Assembly: GCA_011051635.1 (NCBI GenBank)
Contig: DRKV01000462.1
Location: forward strand, 1 to 7,927
Direction: 5' to 3'
Origin: Chloroflexota bacterium
GTDB lineage: Bacteria > Chloroflexota > Anaerolineae > Anaerolineales > DRKV01
DNA: 7,927 bases
Shown: piece by piece, positions 6,232 to 7,927 of the stretch
Position numbering within the stretch: position 1 is the first letter of the stretch
How the letters are laid out: the number at the start of each line of letters is the position of its first letter
Translations under genes and position numbers: made by a program
The notes under the pieces: model-generated
The model's database searches: none
Told to the model about the DNA's origin: nothing
What the model saw: only the letters and a program-made list of their open reading frames with translations

Positions 6232-6297
6232 ACACCAAGACAGTAAGGTATGCCACAACCTGATTTGCACATTCAGGCCTCACTGGAGCAAATGCCT

Positions 6298-7446
6298 ATG
6301 AAGAAATTCTTCCAAAACGAATGGGTTTCCCGCTTCTCCTACGGGCTGTTGCTGCCTCTCCTGGCTACCTTGCTGGCGCTGGGCGTGGGGGCGGTGATGC
6401 TGCTCTTGCTGGATGCCAACCCCGTGACGGCCTACAAAGCCATGTGGGAAGGAGCGTTTGGAACCCCCAACGCCCTGGCCGAAACGCTGGTCAAGTCCAC
6501 GCCGCTGCTGCTGGTCGGCATCGGCATCTGCATCTCCTTCCGCGGCAACGTCATCAACATCGGCGGCGAGGGGCAGATGATTGTCGGGGCTATCCTCGCC
6601 ACCCTGGTGGGGTTGACCTTCACGACCTGGCCGGGCTGGATGGTGATTGTGACCGCCCTGGTGGTGGGCTTTCTCGGCGGGGCGCTGTGGGGCGGCATCC
6701 CCGGGTACCTGAAGGCCTATTTTGGGGTCAATGAAATTCTCAGCACGGTGATGATGAACGCCATCGCCGTGCAGTTGATGAATTACCTGCTGCGCGGCCC
6801 GATGATTGACCCCTCCCAGGCGCAACTGGCCTCCAAAATTCCGCAGACCGCCCGTTTGCCGGAGGCCTTCCGCCTGCCGCGCTGGGTTCCGACCCGCCTG
6901 CACCTGGGCTTTCTGATTGCGCTGGTGCTGGCCGTGGCGGTGTACGTGCTGCTGTGGCGCACCACGCTGGGATACCGCATCCGCGCCGTGGGACAGAACG
7001 CTTTTGCAGCCCGCTACGCGGGTATCAACGTCAAGCGGCAGGTGGTGCTGGCTCTGCTCCTGAGCGGCGCATTCGCCGGACTGGCGGGGGCGGTGCAGGT
7101 TTACGGGGTCAACTACCGCATGATTACCGACGGGTCGGCCTCGGGTTTCACGGGGGGAGCCGGATTCAACGGGATTGTGGCCGCCCTCTTCGGGCAGTTG
7201 CATCCCCTGGGGACGATTCCGGCTTCGATTTTCTTCGGAGCGCTGCTGGTGGGGGCTAACAAGATGCAGCGCGTCGTGCAGGTTCCTTCGGCCTTGATTA
7301 CCGCTCTCAACGGGCTGGTGGTCGTCTTTGTGGTCAGCAGCGATTACTGGCGGCGCAAACAAGAGCGCCAGCGGCTGGCGCAACTGGTCGAGGAAAGTAC
7401 CTTGCCATCCGATGACGACACGGCCTCAGCGGAGGGAACGGCATGA
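6298..7446 (+). CDS. Second YufP/NupP-like ABC importer permease (COG4603 type)
   Basis: This is a channel-forming inner-membrane protein, a diverged paralogue of the permease at 3900-5009. From ATG 6298 it has 382 residues. That start is favoured by TGGAG at 6284-6288. In-frame ATGs at 6250 and 6292 are also possible but have badly spaced ribosome sites. Family landmarks are FRGNVINIGGEGQMIVGAIL at 81-100, GYLKAYFGVNEILSTVMMN at 136-154, GQNAFAARYAGINV at 232-245 and LLLSGAFAGLAGAVQ at 253-267, with about ten hydrophobic segments. The C-terminal tail from 351 is longer and more charged than in its paralogue: a basic stretch (WRRKQERQR), then an acidic SDDD-containing end. It overlaps the next gene by four bases. 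It lies after a 316-base spacer, so it probably belongs to a separate transcription unit. Its ATPase and binding protein are not in the window. Confidence 0.93.
   Translation: MKKFFQNEWVSRFSYGLLLPLLATLLALGVGAVMLLLLDANPVTAYKAMWEGAFGTPNALAETLVKSTPLLLVGIGICISFRGNVINIGGEGQMIVGAILATLVGLTFTTWPGWMVIVTALVVGFLGGALWGGIPGYLKAYFGVNEILSTVMMNAIAVQLMNYLLRGPMIDPSQAQLASKIPQTARLPEAFRLPRWVPTRLHLGFLIALVLAVAVYVLLWRTTLGYRIRAVGQNAFAARYAGINVKRQVVLALLLSGAFAGLAGAVQVYGVNYRMITDGSASGFTGGAGFNGIVAALFGQLHPLGTIPASIFFGALLVGANKMQRVVQVPSALITALNGLVVVFVVSSDYWRRKQERQRLAQLVEESTLPSDDDTASAEGTA
7431..7436 (+). promoter_or_regulatory. Shine-Dalgarno site for the coupled fourth permease
   Basis: GGAGGG lies inside the last codons of the preceding permease, six bases before ATG 7443 (seven counting from the GGAGG core). 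Together with the ATGA stop/start overlap it indicates translational coupling. Confidence 0.8.
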
Positions 7447-7927
7447 TTTCAGATATGCTTACCGTGACCGTGCTGGTCGGCATTCTAAGTTCGGGCATCC
7501 GCCTGGCGACGCCTTACCTGTATGCCGCCATCGGCGAGACCTTCGGGCAGCGCAGCGGCGTGCTCAACCTGGGTGTGGACGGGCAAATGCTGTTGGGCGC
7601 TTTCTCCGCCTTTTACGTGGTCTACCGCACCGGCAATCTCGGCCTGGCCGTGCTGGTGGCTTTGCTGGTCGGCGCATTGATGGGCCTGGCGATGGCCTTC
7701 GTGACCGTCAACCTGCACGCCGAGCAGGGCATCAGCGGGATTGGCTTCTACCTCTTCGGCCTGGGGATGAGCGACCTTCTGTTCCAAAAACTGATTGGCA
7801 CGGTGGAGACGGTCAACGGTTTCCCGAAAGTGGACATCCCCGTGTTGAGCAGTCTCCCGTACCTGGGCGAGATTTTCTTCACCCACAACATTCTGGTTTA
7901 CATCGCCTATCTGCTGGTGCCGCTTTC
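7443..7927 (+). CDS. Second YufQ/NupQ-like ABC importer permease, N-terminal part (cut by right edge)
   Basis: The first 161 residues of a channel half are visible, starting at the ATG that overlaps the previous stop codon (ATGA). It is a diverged paralogue of the permease at 5013-5981. Matching stretches are GETFGQRSGVLNLGVDGQML at 31-50 against GEIFAERSGVLNLGVEGMML, and HAEQGISGIGFYLFGLGMS at 92-110 against QADQVVSGLALTFLGTGLS. In the conserved Gly-Val-Glu-Gly turn this copy has Asp 46 in place of Glu. Family members run to about 300-320 residues, so half is missing to the right. It pairs with the preceding permease as the second heterodimeric channel. The frame is open to the window end with no sign of damage. 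Substrate is unknown; a nucleoside/nucleobase-like compound is likely by family. Confidence 0.93.
   Translation, partial: MISDMLTVTVLVGILSSGIRLATPYLYAAIGETFGQRSGVLNLGVDGQMLLGAFSAFYVVYRTGNLGLAVLVALLVGALMGLAMAFVTVNLHAEQGISGIGFYLFGLGMSDLLFQKLIGTVETVNGFPKVDIPVLSSLPYLGEIFFTHNILVYIAYLLVPL

Larger units (their letters stand above)
5982..6297 (+). other. Repeat-rich gene-free spacer between the two permease pairs
   Basis: This stretch of about 316 bases carries no credible gene. It holds, in order, a terminator-like hairpin followed by TTTT (5995-6022), two G/C-tract hairpins (6074-6094 and 6099-6132), and a long imperfect inverted repeat (6185-6231). Open frames crossing it are low-complexity or shadows without ribosome sites. 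A TTGACT at 6038-6043 has no matching -10 box at normal spacing. The hairpin density contrasts with the near-zero spacing elsewhere in the operon. It looks like a junction where repeats have accumulated between two transcription units. Confidence 0.6.

Noticed and set aside
6063..6263. 66-codon plus-strand frame across the repeat-rich spacer
   Set aside because: It is translated straight through G/C-tract hairpins and the inverted repeat, is low complexity at its start, and has no ribosome site.

Overview
The window carries part of a nucleoside/nucleobase-type ABC importer locus, with every gene on the + strand. The high G+C content, strong Shine-Dalgarno sites, and a lipoprotein with a Thr/Pro/Glu-rich linker right after its lipidated cysteine suggest a Chloroflexota (Anaerolineae-like) bacterium. 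That assignment is an inference from style and family resemblance; no taxonomic marker is present.

Layout: (1) 2-709, the C-terminal three quarters of a carbamate kinase, cut by the left edge. (2) 710-877, a spacer with a small hairpin and a 9-base direct repeat. (3) 878-2128, a BMP-family substrate-binding lipoprotein. (4) 2129-2347, a leader with three successive inverted repeats: a terminator-like GC hairpin, an 11-bp perfect inverted repeat and a 14-bp-arm near-palindrome. (5) 2348-5981, a tightly packed block of a double-domain ATPase, a YufP/NupP-like permease and a YufQ/NupQ-like permease, with an 8-base overlap and a 3-base gap. (6) 5982-6297, a repeat-rich spacer with a terminator-like hairpin, G/C-tract hairpins and an imperfect 17-bp inverted repeat. 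(7) 6298-7446 and 7443-7927 (cut by the right edge), a second, diverged permease pair of the same two families, coupled by an ATGA overlap.

Genes 3 and 5 together form one complete importer: binding lipoprotein, ATPase and two permeases. Its relatives (BmpA/PnrA, NupNOPQ, YufNOPQ) import purine or other nucleosides. The hairpins between the binding protein and the ATPase fit the common arrangement in which binding protein is made in excess. The second permease pair has no binding protein or ATPase inside the window. It either uses partners beyond the right edge or shares the ATPase at 2348-3907. Carbamate kinase makes ATP from carbamoyl phosphate, an end product of purine-ring, allantoin or arginine breakdown. 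Its position next to this importer makes import and fermentation of nitrogenous heterocycles a reasonable but unproven reading.

No RNA gene, insertion sequence, CRISPR array or clearly new system was found. The most unusual material is in the two repeat-bearing spacers and the duplicated permease pair.
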